DNA of 64,000 bases from Salticus scenicus (Eukaryota > Arthropoda > Arachnida > Araneae > Salticidae), in assembly GCA_963930645.1 (NCBI GenBank), contig CAWVNO010000537.1, positions 62,001 through 126,000 on the forward strand, given 5' to 3'. The notes under the pieces were generated by a model. It ran no database searches. It was not told where the DNA came from and worked only from the letters and a program-made list of their open reading frames with translations. Both the position numbers and the translations under genes were made by a program. Below, piece after piece: positions 11,635 through 24,839 of the stretch (position 1 is its first letter; each line of letters begins with the position of its first letter).

Positions 11635-12290
11635 CAAAGATATAGTAAACTTCTAAAAGAATGCTATTTTATGAAAAACTAAAAAACTAATAAATAAAAA
11701 TAAAAACTAACTTATTAAAATTCCTCAAATATTAATAAAACATTTTTGACAATCAGACAGCTGTGTACATTTTACTGACAAATGCAATTTTGTGTTATTA
11801 TTTCATTTTTATATTAAATCAATGTTTGTTTTCCAATTGTAGGCAATTCCATTATATGAGTATAGGAAGATTATCTAGGTTACCTTTACATTATATATTC
11901 TAAGTATTTAATATAATAATTTATAGTATAAAAAGTAAAAACCAAAAACCAAAATTTAAAATAACTCTAAAATTGCAAACTAAGGTAAAATATTTGGTAT
12001 GTACTGATTTAATTAAACAACAATTTTTATAATTAAAACAATCGTTTTTGGAATATACACGTCATCATGAAAAACGGTAGTTTTCGAGTGACGCAGGCGG
12101 AATGACAAGCGGAACGCTGCGAACTCATATATACGGCTAGTTTGACATCAAACAGATTTGTAAAAGTCCACACTTAATATTTCAGCAAATATGCGATGTT
12201 TTGTTCTGATCTTTTCAAAATAGTCTTTTATATTCGGTCTTAATCTATCCTGAAATTTTTACATTTCAACATGCAGCATGTTTTGAGATC
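8794..12290. other. AT-rich region with homopolymer tracts, no gene
   Basis: Long A/T homopolymers at about 9619-9640, 10007-10028, 10525-10560, 11180-11214 and 11600-11629. I see no conserved domain on either strand. Confidence 0.7.
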
Positions 12291-12329
12291 TTAAATCTCA
12301 AATTAAAGCCAAATGGGGAAAATCGATGC

Positions 12330-13110
12330 TCTAAAACCGACCATGGAGTGTCAGCTGCCCTCTGCGTTTTAACAATAACAAAATTCTCGATCAGTGGGCA
12401 GGCAGGCTCGCAGACAACAATTCGGTCTTTCAGGCTAAGCTCTTTGCCATCTTGAAGGCAGTTGAGTGGTCAGAAAAAAACTCTCCAGACTACAATCAAA
12501 TTTCAATCTTCAGTGATAGCCTCTCGAGCCTGCAGGCCACAGCTCGCCTCAAGAGCAGACACCTACAAGTACTTAAAATTAAAATAAAGCTCTCAAAATT
12601 AAAAACTAAAATCTCTCGGGCACACGTTTCTGCCCATAAGTGGGGTAGGGGGGGGGATCGTCGGAAGTGAACTAGCAGACACTCTTGCAAAATAAGCAAC
12701 AAAATCTAGTAACATAGCCTATTCACTCCCAGTTCCCCCTTCCTACATATAATATCACCCAAATCAAAAACTAATTAACGACTTGCAGGATCTCTGGAGT
12801 TTGTCTCCAAAAGGGAGGTACACTCACGAGCTAATACCAAATATCTCACTCAATATTTAGGACCTCTCCCGGGAATTTCTGCTTTTCTGTCAGGTCATGG
12901 CTCCTTCCCTAAATACCTTCACAGATTTCATCACCTTTATGCACATGTGGCGAGGAGTGGACTACACAACATTACTACTTTCACTGTCAACTTGCAATAC
13001 CTTACCATTTAAGGAACCCTAACCCTAGACCAGCAACTTGGTTGAACATTATAACTACAAAGGCCCTACGGCTCAAATTAAAGCGCATCTATGCCTTCCT
13101 TCAAGATTTA
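12330..13110 (+). pseudogene. Non-LTR retrotransposon ORF2 C-terminus (RNase H and tail), decayed
   Basis: Read with frameshifts, the plus strand gives a TDHGVSAALCV strand, a VFQAKLFAILKAVEW helix and ISIFSDSLSSLQA, which are the acidic-residue motifs of a cellular-type RNase H. These are followed by SRAHVSAHKWG, matching the usual KAH(V)G motif. After it comes FCQVMAPSLNTF, resembling the TGHGPF segment downstream of RNase H in R1/I-type LINEs, then a cysteine-containing tail (CG...WTT). The RT domain is absent, so this is a 5'-truncated insertion. It is broken by frameshifts near 12365 and by stops after 12670. Confidence 0.8.
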
Positions 13111-13510
13111 TCAAACTCAACAATCTAAATTCTTTCTCTACCTTTCCTTAATTTTTTCCTCCTCTCCTACACGGCGAAAGCTGGTCATTTCAGATGCTAC
13201 AGTGTTCCACGGAAGTGCTCTCGGGAAGCAATCATCCAGTGCATGATGTTGCTATTAACCAACATTGTTCATAGGTTGTATGGGCTTGGTATAAAGATTG
13301 TTTGAACTTTGTATAAAGACTGTGTGAACTTTGTGCATTACCTGTAGGAATTTTGTAAATAGACTACCAGTCGGCTCCGGTCCTCTTCATTTTCATACAA
13401 TTTTGTCGCGGAAAAGCTCTGCTCAGACGACCCTTTTTTTTTTTTGTTTTTTTTTTTTTTTGTTTGTTTGTTTGCTTATGCAACAAACAACGGGGGAGGC
13501 TTAACTTTCG
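13111..13510 (+). mobile_element. 3' UTR and tail of the same non-LTR element
   Basis: Less AT-rich sequence continues past the ORF2 remnant with two near-identical TTTGTATAAAGA/TTTGTGCATTA segments and a CGCGGAAAAGCTCTGCTCAG motif. It ends at a T-rich tract (about 13434-13470). It has no open frame and is consistent with a LINE 3' UTR. The exact 3' end is uncertain. Confidence 0.55.
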
Positions 13511-14364
13511 GAGACGGGCTCATTTGAATCTCCACAGTGGCTTTGGAACCCCTCTCTATAGGTTAAAAACGCTCATTACCGCTGCATAGTGGTGAGCGGC
13601 CTCCTTCCGTCTTCGAGAATCTTGGAATCTCAAATAATCATTTTGGCTCCCTCTATCGGGAATTGGCGTCAAAAATAAACAAAATAATATTGTTTGTATT
13701 TTATATAATATTTGTTTATCAAAAATATTCATTGAATTCACACTGTTTACATGTTGATACATTGTTAACTTTCACAAATTGGTTTTATTTTAAAAAGAGA
13801 TTTCAACAACAAAGAAATTTTTGTTTATTTTCATAAAAATGACAAACAATATCATAATCACATGCAATTACATGTATTTTTTTTTCAAAATTAGGTGATA
13901 AATCACTTAAACTACGGATTAGAAAAATCCTTAAAATAGAATTTAATAATAATAATAATAATTAATGTGCTCATTAAGTTTCTAGTATACATATATATAT
14001 ATATATGCATATATATATACTCGTTTGTAAACTAAAATTTCTAGTGATGGCGAGCACACAAAATAAAATTTATATGTCCGTAAACATTTACATGGAAATA
14101 AAAATACATTTACAAGAAAAATTGGGATTTACTTAGGTACAGCGCCCTCTATAGACGAAAAAATTTAACTATTTTTTTCTTTATCCACTCCCCCCCCCCA
14201 AAAAAATAAATAAATAAATAAATAAATAAATATATATATAAAAATAAATAAATAAATAAATGAACCTTCTGGAGAATAACTTTTCCGCAAACCGCATTCA
14301 AATCTATCCATTCCTTCAATAATTATGAATTTTTAATGCGTCTACATATTTATGGGACTCACGG

Positions 14365-14424
<60 letters not shown>

Positions 14425-14865
14425 GGAATATATAAACAAATTAATGAAATTAAACCCCCCAAAACACTGAGGTCTTCTCAGTGCAGGGGTGAAAGAGAAG
14501 TTTCTGAAAGTACAGTAGCAATTAGCTAATAATTATCCTTAGCCCACAACTTCTCACCAAACAGAAAAACACCATTAACTAAAGATAAATGACACATGTA
14601 GATAATGTATAAAATACTAAAAAAGTTATAAAATTACAAAATTGCAAAAGTTATAAAATTACATCAATTCATTTAAAAAATATACAAAAATATAAGGAAT
14701 TACTGAAGGTAAACAACAAAGTTTAAAATAAAATAATTATTTCATTCCTTTGTTTATATATTCCTACATTTAAGTTTGGCATTTCGTTTTGCTGCAATTT
14801 TGCGCATTGGTTTGTAATTCTCCTTTTGGGTTTTCTAACCTTTTTGTTTTTTTCTAATCTTTAAA

Positions 14866-14905
<40 letters not shown>

Positions 14906-14931
14906 TAAATTCATTTCAATAGTTTTCTCTT

Positions 14932-14964
<33 letters not shown>

Positions 14965-16300
14965 GTACATGTATGTATGCATGTACACATATAAACATTC
15001 GTTTGTATATCTTGCTAAATTTTTGAATAGGAGTGTAACTTCAGTTCTTAAAATCCTTATACATGCAATGTGTTAAAAAAATTTTAATACACAAATAAGG
15101 ATATTATTTAAGCCATGTGATGCGTTCAAGACTCCCTTCCGAATTTCGGTGCCTTTCTTCTTCTTCTTCTTCTTCTTCTTTTTTTTTTTTAACTATTTTT
15201 CTTCCCTTTCCTGACTGCTGTAAGTTGAATTTTTTTTTCACACTTAGATTTGTTTTATTTTTCGCAGTTTTTGCTGTTTTATTTTATTTATTTATTTATT
15301 TTTTTTTTTCACATTTTTCATTCAGGAAAATAGAAATAGAAATGAAATGTAGTAGTTAAATTTATATTAGCATTTATAGAATAATTCAGTTTTCTTTTTT
15401 AACCTTCAAAGTTACGATTATTTAACAAAAGAACTTACCTTGAAATGAAATAGCATTTGTTAACATTATTCTTTGATCCAAAATTGGAGCATAGTACAGA
15501 GAGAAAAGGAATGTGTTCTTTCAATTATGTTCAACACATCACTTGTATCTGTTTTCCATAATAATTTCCATAATAGTTCGTGTGTCACTCACACGAGTTT
15601 CCCATAACCTGAAATTTATTACTATAAGTACGAATTGGAAATTAAGGGTTAAGGTAACGAGTACTGTTATGTAAACCTATGTTAAAACAATTCAACTTTG
15701 GATTAGAAGCAGCTTCATTTGACAAATAATCCTAGGTGATTGCCCCTTTAAACTCCCGTTTTATTATTTTACCTACATTTATAGAGAATCTGTTATTAAG
15801 TTCAAAAGTTCATTTTAAATTGTTTAGACATTTTTTACTCGCATCATTCCTTGAAACATCAATCTTGAACAAACCTTTCTAGTAACAATGGTTTTCACAT
15901 CAAAATACATCTTTTTGATCGCCTTATTTGTTTTTAATTTACTCTAACAGACACATGCAAAGATCAAGCTATAAAACTCGACTTCGGTATTCAGGAAGCC
16001 TCAAAACGTGTAAATATACAAGAAACAAATCGATGAATATTAGGCTTTAAAAAAAATACATTATTTAACATAGGCTTTGAGGAAATAATTTCAACTCCTG
16101 AGCTGCTTTCCTGGACATGGTAAAATATTATGTGATATAGTATATTTTAGTAAAGCACATCCACTAACAAATAAAAAATAATGTTTTGGCTTAAATATTG
16201 GCAGTCCTGTATATCTTCTAAAAGTTTTGTACACATCACATCATGCACATAAATATAATCATATATTAATACCACTTGACACAACCTGAAATACACTTCC
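13511..16300. other. AT-rich region with microsatellites, no gene
   Basis: Contains (CA)n(TA)n at about 14366-14425, (TA)n at about 14869-14900, (CT)n(TA)n at about 14930-14964, (AAAT)n at about 14208-14262 and (TTC)n at about 15157-15180. No coding domains were recognised. Confidence 0.7.
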
Positions 16301-16314
16301 ATCAATTTTCAAAT

Positions 16315-16545
16315 ATTATCGTATTATAAAAAAGTTCTTTTGTGTAGCCCTGTAAAAAAACAATGAATGATTTCTAGACCATATTCTACATGTAACATGT
16401 TTATATATATATATATTCGTTTCATTTGGTTTAGTGCAGTCTACAGATGTTAAGCTAATTACCTGCAATTTCCCCCATAGAGGCAATGTATTTGAATTTT
16501 CTTGGGTGTCCCTGTACACGAACCATTTGCTTGATCTCAACGAAA
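16315..16545 (-). repeat. Dispersed copy of the ~173 bp repeat family
   Basis: On the minus strand GGTTCGTGTACAGGGACACC, AAATTCAAA and, further on, TTTACAGGGCTACAC match the core and the inter-unit motif of the tandem array at 30.2-32.3 kb. It is interrupted by a short (TA)n. The open frame that covers it is an accident of this repeat, not a gene. Confidence 0.6.
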
Positions 16546-18340
16546 TTATTAGTGCAGCATTCCTGTATGATACACATTTAAATTACCAATTTTGAAATTT
16601 TTGCTATGATTTGTTTTTGGGATATGCTGATAACAGACACACACACAGAGAGAGAGAAAGACGCACACACACAGACCAACCGCTGAAAACATGATTTTAG
16701 ATTCAGCATACCTCAAAACGTGTAAATCTAACAAGCACTCAGTTTCGAAAATTTGACCCGAATACTATAATTTCTCTACCTTATGGGTAAGATAAAGTAA
16801 AAAAATTACATTACAGTTTTTCATTAACAATATAACTGTTAACAATGCTCAAAGTTTTCTACATATCTCTAATACTATCATTTGTGTTTTAGAAGTTTCT
16901 CTTTTCCCCTTAAATTATAACTCCCTCAAGGAAATTTAAATCATCATATTAATGTATTTTATATGAATGAGCCTTGTTAAAGTTTTAAACATGGTGAAAG
17001 TACCTAACATTCTGTTATATTATGTAATATTTAATTATTCCAAAATAGTAAGTTATGCAAAATATACAAAAACATTCGATTTACTTAAGAATTTTCTAAG
17101 TATTCATGATTATGCAAATAGTGTAAAGACAAAAAGAGTTTATAAGTATAAACAATCTTAATTAAGGCATTCAGTGAGCCATAAAAGACTGAATAGTTCT
17201 TTAAAGTAAGAAGAAAGGATGTCCAATTAACTTTAAATATCCTAGTTTATTTTTAGTTATAACAATCACAGTGGAACTCTATTGTCACTTAAAGTCATCT
17301 CATAACATTAAAATGCGTTGCATTTCTTTACAATCTAACCATTTTTATTATTTGATGGTAAAGTAAATACCAGACTTTGACTGGTTAAAATTGTATTAAC
17401 TTTTTTAAGTAAAACACTTTCCCTTTTAGATTCTAGCTTTGGTTTTATTTAAAGTCCTCAATTTTTGAAATAAACTTTAAAAAAAAATCGGAAATTTAAA
17501 TTAATACTATCTACAATGTAACAGTAATGGTTATATATTACTAGGACTTTCTGTAAAAATGTAATAATGAATAAATAAATAATAAAATCAATAAATCAAA
17601 TTAAAAGTAAAGTGAATCAGTTGCCATGTTTAAGAGAAAGAAATTACCTTTCCCGTCTTAAAATTAAAAGATGATTAATTTTTATTTTCACAGTCTTATA
17701 AAGAAATAATTATGACCCCAGCTCGAAATATGATGAAATATTTAACTTTAATACACATATTCCCTTTTTTGCTTCCCAGTTGTCAAATAATTTTTTTATT
17801 AATTTCTACAATATCAAAAACTAAATTAGTAATGAATAAATAAATAAATAAATGACATTGTTCATTAGCTCTGGAATAATTTTTCAAGATTAGTAACATT
17901 AGATTATTGATAGTAGATATATATCAAACAAAATAAATAAAATTACTGCTGCCATTGGCCGATATTTTTTTTTTTTTTTTTGTCTGCGATCGAATATCTT
18001 CTCGCGAAAAAGAGAAACTCGCGAAAAAGAGTCGCGAAAAGTACCAGTGTTTTCTGTGTAATTCAAGCAACACGTTTATCTTGGTTAGAAATTTCTATCA
18101 TCTTAATATACAATGTTATTTATTTAAAAAGTTGTGTTAATGAAGGTACTCGAATTGCGAACTTGCAAATAGTTTCTCCAAAAATTATTGTATATATATA
18201 TATATCTTCAACTTACATTTAATAACACAAGTCAAAAAAAAAAAAAAAAAAAAAAAAAATGGAGGGTAACAAAAATGAAATTAGCTATTTTCAACTAATT
18301 TTGTAGTGCAGAATTAAAAAATAATAACGAAAAATCTGTA
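16546..18340. other. AT-rich region, no gene
   Basis: No domain recognised. CCTCAAAACGTGTAAAT occurs near 16711 (and near 16003) and recurs in the 20-22 kb array. A short triplicated CGCGAAAA(A)GAG motif lies at 18001-18040, and a poly-A tract at about 18234-18259. Confidence 0.65.
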
Positions 18341-18345
18341 ACACG

Positions 18346-18569
18346 TACAGATTTTTTGTTACGGTTATTTAATCTGTACTGGAAGCAATAATCCTTGTCT
18401 AAAAAAGGTACACTTAATATTGCTTTGTTAAATAAATCCTTGCCGAGTCATGTTCTTAGCTAGTCTAAGAAAATGATTCGATAAGGATTTATTTAACAAA
18501 ATAGTATTAAATGTACTTTTTTAATATCGGAATTATTTGCTAGTGCTCGGATATTTTTGCTGTCGACTG
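18346..18569. mobile_element. Palindromic Tc1-type MITE, diverged copy
   Basis: The right end read inward is CAGTCGACAGCAAAAATATC, related to the CAGTCGGTAACAAAAGTGTC ends of the copies at 57.4 and 57.8 kb, with TA following at 18570-18571. The centre (AATGATTCGATAAGGATT, TTGTTAAATAAATCCTTG) is shared with those copies. The left end is degenerate. No coding capacity. Confidence 0.7.
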
Positions 18570-18571
18570 TA

Positions 18572-19994
18572 TTGTAAAAATAATTAAAAAAAAATAATGA
18601 AATTAGCCATTCTTTTTGTATTTAAACAAAAAAAATGGAACAAACATGTTTGCCGGGACTCTGATTTGCCAGGACTCTGGGTTACCAGCAGGAAGGGTTA
18701 CAACCTGTGATACTGTAAAAATGATAAAAATTCCTGAAAATTGCCAATTTCTGATACTCTAACAGAAAATGTGACGTGGTGCGACTTTTTTGCTTGCAGA
18801 TATTTAAATAAAAATTGGAATTAATAACAAAAATAATAATATGACCGTTATTACCGAACCACTGTACACCAGCGTAATTTATATGTCTAGATTTTAAATT
18901 GGTTGTTGTTTGTAAGAGTTTAAAAAATATTACTTCGTCTTGAGGACCACATATACCTGGAATAATTAGACCAGAAAGATTTTACATGTTTTCATTGTAA
19001 GGAAATTAATTTTTACATGATTAGTTACAAAACGAATTCAACCAATGTTTAAAACATTCGAGAGATATCAGAGGTTTTTGATGTCAGTTAATTTTCCAGA
19101 TGTCATTGCCATGAACAATGAACCAAGGGATAGTAATGTTTAATTTTTTTATGTTTTATTTCTTTATAAAAAAGTAAAGAATAAAAAGGCGTTTTTATTT
19201 TTTTATGAATGATGTTTAGTGTGCTTCAGTTGTGTATATACATGTATAATTATTTTATTTTTTATTTGTTTATTACAACAATTAAGAATCATTCAGGATC
19301 AAGTGATGGGTTAAAATTGAACCTTTGATTTTATATATTTATAAATGCATAGAACATACACTTGCAAAAGAAATTAAATCACTTTATTAAAGCATTCTGC
19401 ATTTAATCTTTCAAAATGATGGTTAATTATTTTTTCAGAAAAACTTTGACATCATTAATTACAACAATGAGAATAATAATTTATTTCTAATAAAGTGAAA
19501 TGTAAACTTATCGTGAAAACGAAAACTTATCGTTATTATGAAATAATGATTACTAACATAATAAGAATAAAAAGCTTTGCGCACATTTTTCTTATAAAAT
19601 GACAAACTCGTTTTAAACACAGAATATTGTGCACAGTACCTTAAAAATATGAAAAGATATCACTTTATTTTTTTATTCTATTTATGCCTTTCAAAAGTAG
19701 GGTAAAAGTAAAAATTTAATGGAAGAATCATGTCCTTATATATATATATATATATATAAAAAGAACGTATATTTTTTTTAATGGAATGTTCACCTCTAAA
19801 ATACCGATTAAGTGTATACGAAAAGGAAAAACAAACAAACAAAAAATAAATAAATAAATCTTCAAAGGATCTTTGTTTGAAAATGGGAAGTAGAATGTAT
19901 GCATTTTCTTTTTCTTCTTAATTTTTGTTTTACTTTTTTTTTTTTTTTTTTTTTTTTGAATCTTTACTAACATAAGTAGTATTATATTTTCTAC
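18572..19994. other. AT-rich region, no gene
   Basis: Contains (TA)n at about 19737-19757 and a poly-T tract at about 19934-19958. Nothing else is supported. Confidence 0.65.
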
Positions 19995-20104
19995 TAGCAG
20001 GCTACGCCCGCTTCGCTGGTCACTATTTTTAAATGAATAACAATAATTAATGAATTCTCAAAATTGCATTAATTTTTATCATGTTATAAAAAAAGAGAAA
20101 AAAA

Positions 20105-20510
20105 AATTCTGATCAGGAAAAATGCCGCACCGGGTCCCCACTGCCTTCGGCAGCGTAGCCCCGTGCTCTGCGCGCACGAATTCCTTCACCATCCTTATGA
20201 CTTCTCAAAATTTCATGTTATTACTCATAAACTTTCATTCTCAAGAAAAGAAATTAAAAAATATATCATTTAGCATCGAGTAAAACCTCACACCGGGGCG
20301 CCACTGCCTTCGGCAGCGCAGATCCATGCGCGCTGCGCGCGCACGTTTGAGGATATACGTGCGCTGTACACGCATATTCTTTCTCAACTCAAACTTTTAT
20401 TATTAAGAAAATAAAATTAAAAAAAAAAATCTTTTATCATCGGGTAAAAACTCGCACCGGGGCCCAAACCCATGCGCGCTGCGCGCCTATTCCTTCCCCA
20501 CCGTTCCAGC
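20105..20510 (+). repeat. GC-rich tandem repeats inside family X
   Basis: Roughly 170 bp units share CACCGGG..CCACTGCCTTCGGCAGCG and GCGCGCTGCGCGCGCACG. Two good copies are at about 20125-20180 and 20290-20350, and a partial third is at about 20455-20490. They stand out as GC islands in AT-rich DNA. Confidence 0.7.
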
Positions 20511-20559
20511 CCCTCCTAATTAACTTGCATATACCAATTTTGAACGGTCTTACTCAATT

Positions 20560-21000
20560 AGCTGAGATGCAAAAGAAAACCTGATCAGGACCCTTTAAAT
20601 TGTAAATCAGGTGAAATCTCGATTTCCACTTTCGATAATGTAAAAGAACTTTAAAATATCTTTCGAATGATGTATTAGAAATAATTTAATCATAATTAGA
20701 ATATGAAATATTGAAATTTAAAAATATTACAGCGCCATCTGGCGGTAGAAATTTCTGTAATCTATTGTTCCATTCCAGATCAACAAAGCTTTCAAATGAT
20801 GTATTACTCATGAAATTATTTTAATTGGTAGATGAGATACAAAAGAAAACCTAATCAGGACACCTCAAAACGTGTAAATCGGGTGAAATCTCGATTTCCA
20901 TTTTCGATAATGTAAAAGTACTTTAAAATGTGTATCAACTAAAATAAGCTTTCAAATGATGTATTACTTATGAACTTTTCTTAATTAATAACTGAGATAC

Positions 21001-21031
<31 letters not shown>

Positions 21032-21900
21032 GATTCAGGACACTTCAAAACGTGTAAAACTAGGGAAAACTTTCGATAATTTAAAAGAACTTTAAAATAT
21101 CTTTCGAATGATGTATTACAAATAATTTAATCATAATTAGAAATTGAAATTTTAAAATATTACAGCGCCATCTGGCGGTACAAATTTCTGTATTCCACTG
21201 TTCGATTCCAAATCAAAAAAGCTTTCTAATGATGTATTACATATAAAATTATTTTAATTAGTAGCTGAGATACAAAAGAAAACCTAATCAGGAGACCTCA
21301 AAACGTGTAAATTGGGTGAAATCTCGAATTCCATTTTCGATAATGTAAAAGTACTTTAAAACGTGTATCAAGTCTACAAAGCTTTCAAATGAAGTATTAC
21401 TTATGAAATTTTTTAAATTAATAACTGAGATATAAAAGAAAACTGATTCAGGACACCTCAAAACGTGTAAATCTGGTGAAAACTTTCGATAATTTAAAAG
21501 AACTTTAAAATATCTTTTGAATGATGTATTAAAAATAACTTAATCATAATTAGAAATTGAAATATTGAAATTTTAAAATATTACAGCGCCATCTGGCGGT
21601 ACAAATTTCTGTATTCCACTGTTCGATTCCAAATCAAAAAAGCTTTTAATGATGTATTACTTATGAAATTATTTTAATTAGTAGCTGAGATACAAAAGAA
21701 AATTAATTCAGGAGACCTCAAAACGTGTAAATCTGGTAAAAACTTTCGATAATTTAAAAGAACTTTAAAATATCTTTCGTATGATGTATTAAAAATAATT
21801 TAATTGGAATTTGAAATATCCAAATTTTAAAATATCTGGCGGTAGAAATTTCTGTAATCTACTGTTCAATTCCAAATCAACAAAGCTTTCAAATAGAAGT
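20560..21900 (+). repeat. Satellite-like array with CGCCATCTGGCGGTA motif
   Basis: Units of about 420-430 bp repeat, each containing GAGATACAAAAGAAAACCTA, CCTCAAAACGTGTAAATC, CTTTCGATAATTTAAAAGAA, ATTACAGCGCCATCTGGCGG and AGCTTTCAAATGATGTATTA. The CGCCATCTGGCG palindrome occurs near 20732, 21165 and 21587, with a truncated CTGGCGGTA near 21835. A poly-A tract interrupts at about 21001-21029. Confidence 0.85.
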
Positions 21901-22436
21901 AAAAAGAAAAAGAAAAAGTATTTTTTAGTTCCTTCAAATGTATTTTGTTGCTATGGAAACTCCTATCGTCAATTGAAAGATAAATTACGTGTTAGAATAA
22001 AATTTAATTTGCAATTAAAATGTAACTGCTTTGTTTATTAATGAAAATTGATGAAATTTTAACTGCAGGTTGGTTTTGTGCTGAATGGGTTGTATATTAA
22101 GTGTTGTGTACGAAAAAGAAAATTTGAAGCACTTTGAAATTTGCAATTTTTAACCCCATTTAAAGATCACGTGACATTAATGACTTTCACATGTTTTGTT
22201 TCCGTTAGAGACAGCCGTTAAAATCGTCTGCTGAATGCTGATAGAATGCCTCTTTTTAAGCAGTAAGGATTTTGGGTCATTTTTGCGATCGATATGGGTC
22301 AACATTTTAATTAATATCTCCGAAACTATTTAAGATTTTTAAATTCTGTTTCGAGGAAAACATCGGAAAGGCTCCAGAGCATCCGTATGTCAATTCTTGC
22401 ACTTCTGCGTTCAATAGGGGCTGAACGTATAAAAGA

Positions 22437-22492
22437 ACAGACAAACAGACAGACAGACAGACAGATAGACAGACAGACAGACAAACAAACCT
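22437..22492. repeat. (GACA)n microsatellite
   Basis: A tract of GACA units at the 3' end of family X. On the opposite strand it reads as a CLSVCLSV low-complexity peptide with no meaning. Confidence 0.95.
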
Positions 22493-22512
22493 TTCCATTT
22501 ATTATTATAGAT

Positions 22513-23690
22513 AAGAATATATCTCCAGTAATGACTCTTTTATTTAATTTTTAAAACGATATACATCTTAAATAAACAAAAATGTCAGTAAATAAAGAAT
22601 TATACTCCAAAATTACTTTGGCAATTTTTCTATCTCAAGAAACAATTTATAAAACAAGCATCGTAAACAAAAATACTTCTTGAAATAATATATCCGCCAT
22701 AGACCTTGCTGCTATTTTCATTAGTAAACATATAAAAAATCAGTAACAAAAAAAAATATACTACGAGCATTAAGCCGAGCACCATATATCCTTAAACAAC
22801 ATAAATGATATACACCTAATTTATACAGTAGAATTATGAACTTATTTCAGAAACGTTTCAAGTATGACAGCTGTAGAAACTTGACCATTTGATCAAAATC
22901 TACAAACAAGCAAAATCAAAAATAAAATTAAATAAAATTTGCACAAAAATTTTTCATTAATATATTAAAATATTTATTCCTATGCCAAAATATTATTATT
23001 ATTATTATTTTCTGGGATCTATATCCAAAGATCAAGCCAAATATGTAGCGCGAAAATACTTTATCATCAAGCTTGAATGAAAATTTGATAAACATACTCA
23101 ATACCTACTCTTTGTCTTTCAAAATCCATTTTCGTGAAACAGATTTTAAAATATCGATAAATCGATTCTCCTGTCTACTTAAAGCTTAAGCAGTTTAAAA
23201 GTTTTCTAACACGCTCTCATGAAATTATTCAAAATCTTTATTATGTAACCGCATATCAGTTTGTTTACTAAATGAAAGGGAATAAAATTTCTTATTTAAT
23301 GAAAGCAGGCAATTCCCTAATGTTTATAAACGATGACGGAATACTAATTCTTGAATGTATATTTACAAAGAAAGAAATTGAATGTATTATACACGAAGAT
23401 GATAGAAGGAAACAGATAAATAAAATAGATGATACGTAACGTAACATGATAAAAGGAAAATAAAATTAACTTTTCAAGCGCAGCTGGTTTTTAATAATAA
23501 TAAGAAGAATATATGTATGAAGAAAGAATATGTCAATAAAATTGCATGTTGCAATTATGCCGAAAGTTAAAACGACGAATTTCAGAGTAATAAAATGATC
23601 TTTGGTGGTATAATAAAATGGTCTGTGTCCTGGCATTTGCACTAAAACCCATCATAAACTTATACTTAAACTAGTAATTAACTAAACGAG
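22513..23690. other. AT-rich region, no gene
   Basis: No recognised features except (ATT)n near 22993-23010. Confidence 0.65.
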
Positions 23691-23694
23691 ACTC

Positions 23695-24430
23695 TTTAAG
23701 TAAAATCAAATCAAAGTTTATTTCTATCTTGAAATACGGGTAAGGGTGGCTCAAGAGAAACTCAATATATATTAAATAAATGACTTAAAGTAACATAGAA
23801 ATAAAGCTCACCGCTGGTGATGACCATAACTGGTAAGGACTAATCTTGATCTTTAAAGCTCTCGCGAAACCATTTCTGTGGGCACACCACAACGATGAAG
23901 AAATCAAATCGCTCTTCCAATAATTTATCACACACCACTTCTATGACGCTCGATGCTTACTCAGTGAGCAAACTCATCTATCAAATCTAATCAGTAAAAT
24001 TCACATTCGTATAGCATTCCTACAGTCTCTCTACACCAACCCCTTTCCAATATTCCGCTATTTAACCCCTTTGAAAACAGAATACATTCATCACTTCAAT
24101 TCACTGCTTATTTGTCCAAAACTAATCTTATTCAACCATCCTTACACAACCTGTGTAGAATCTACTTTCCTTCTAGTTACTCCATGCCTACCTAAACTCA
24201 TCCCAACTCAATAACTTATATCCATTGTTTTCACCACTGCGTCCTCAATCGTGCTGGGCCCAGCTTCGCGTTTTCAATCTCCGATCAATGTTTTGCTTTC
24301 CCAACTGGCGTCATTCTTTTACCGTAACTCGACGCTACATCTTTCACAATCTTACTTTCAATACTGACTGCCTACGGCGACATCATTTTGTCTCAACCCA
24401 ATGAGACATTTTACTTCTCACCTCGTCTTT
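23695..24430 (-). repeat. Possible solo LTR of a gypsy-type element
   Basis: Composition resembles the LTRs of the gypsy element at 34.2-45.7 kb: a C-rich plus strand with many short CTACTT/ATCCAC/CAACC stretches, and an AAAGTTTATTTCTATCTTG segment near one edge recalling the AAAAGTTTATTGGAACC of that LTR. It lies in the same orientation. No target-site duplication or clean boundary was found, so this is a resemblance only. Confidence 0.35.
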
Positions 24431-24839
24431 AAATGTATCAGAAAACGGCATAAAGAAACTTCTACAATGAAAGCAACGTATAGCTTTATTTATATCCTAA
24501 GTGCCAGCTTAGTACTTCACCAATCTGAAAGATGAGAATATATATATATATATACTATTTTCTTGCAACTTATTGTATATCTTAGGTAATTTGCATTTCA
24601 CTTAAAATAATTATTCATAAGTCATACGTTTTTGATAATTTTAGTTTTATTATAAGTTTTTCGCACAAAAATTTGTTGCAGAAAATTTTACCGATTTTTT
24701 TTTCTTTTTAGTCCGTGGGACGAGATTTCAAGTTCATCTGCCATGTCACACAACTAAGTGAATATTTGCACATGTGTTTAACATGATATTTCTATTAAAA
24801 AATTTCAATGTTCCCCAATAGGCCCTTGCGCATTAATTT

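Larger units (their letters stand above)
19995..22512 (+). mobile_element. Repeat element, family X, long copy
   Basis: Starts with CTAGCAGGCTACGCCCGCTT and CGCTGG, a head shared with copies at 25.8 and 29.2 kb. It contains two internal tandem arrays. It ends with AACGTATAAAAGAACAGACA followed by (GACA)n and TTTATTATTATAGAT. The 3' part (about 22040-22180) is homologous to 33186-33335. No open frame encodes a recognised enzyme, so this is a non-autonomous element or an old truncated one of unknown class. Confidence 0.6.

Noticed and set aside
13016..13026. CCCTAACCCTA as a telomere-like repeat
   Set aside because: Only two units, inside a decayed LINE 3' region; arthropod telomeres usually use TTAGG.
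22307..22498. CLSVCLSV-rich reading frame
   Set aside because: Direct translation of the (GACA)n tract at the end of a repeat element.
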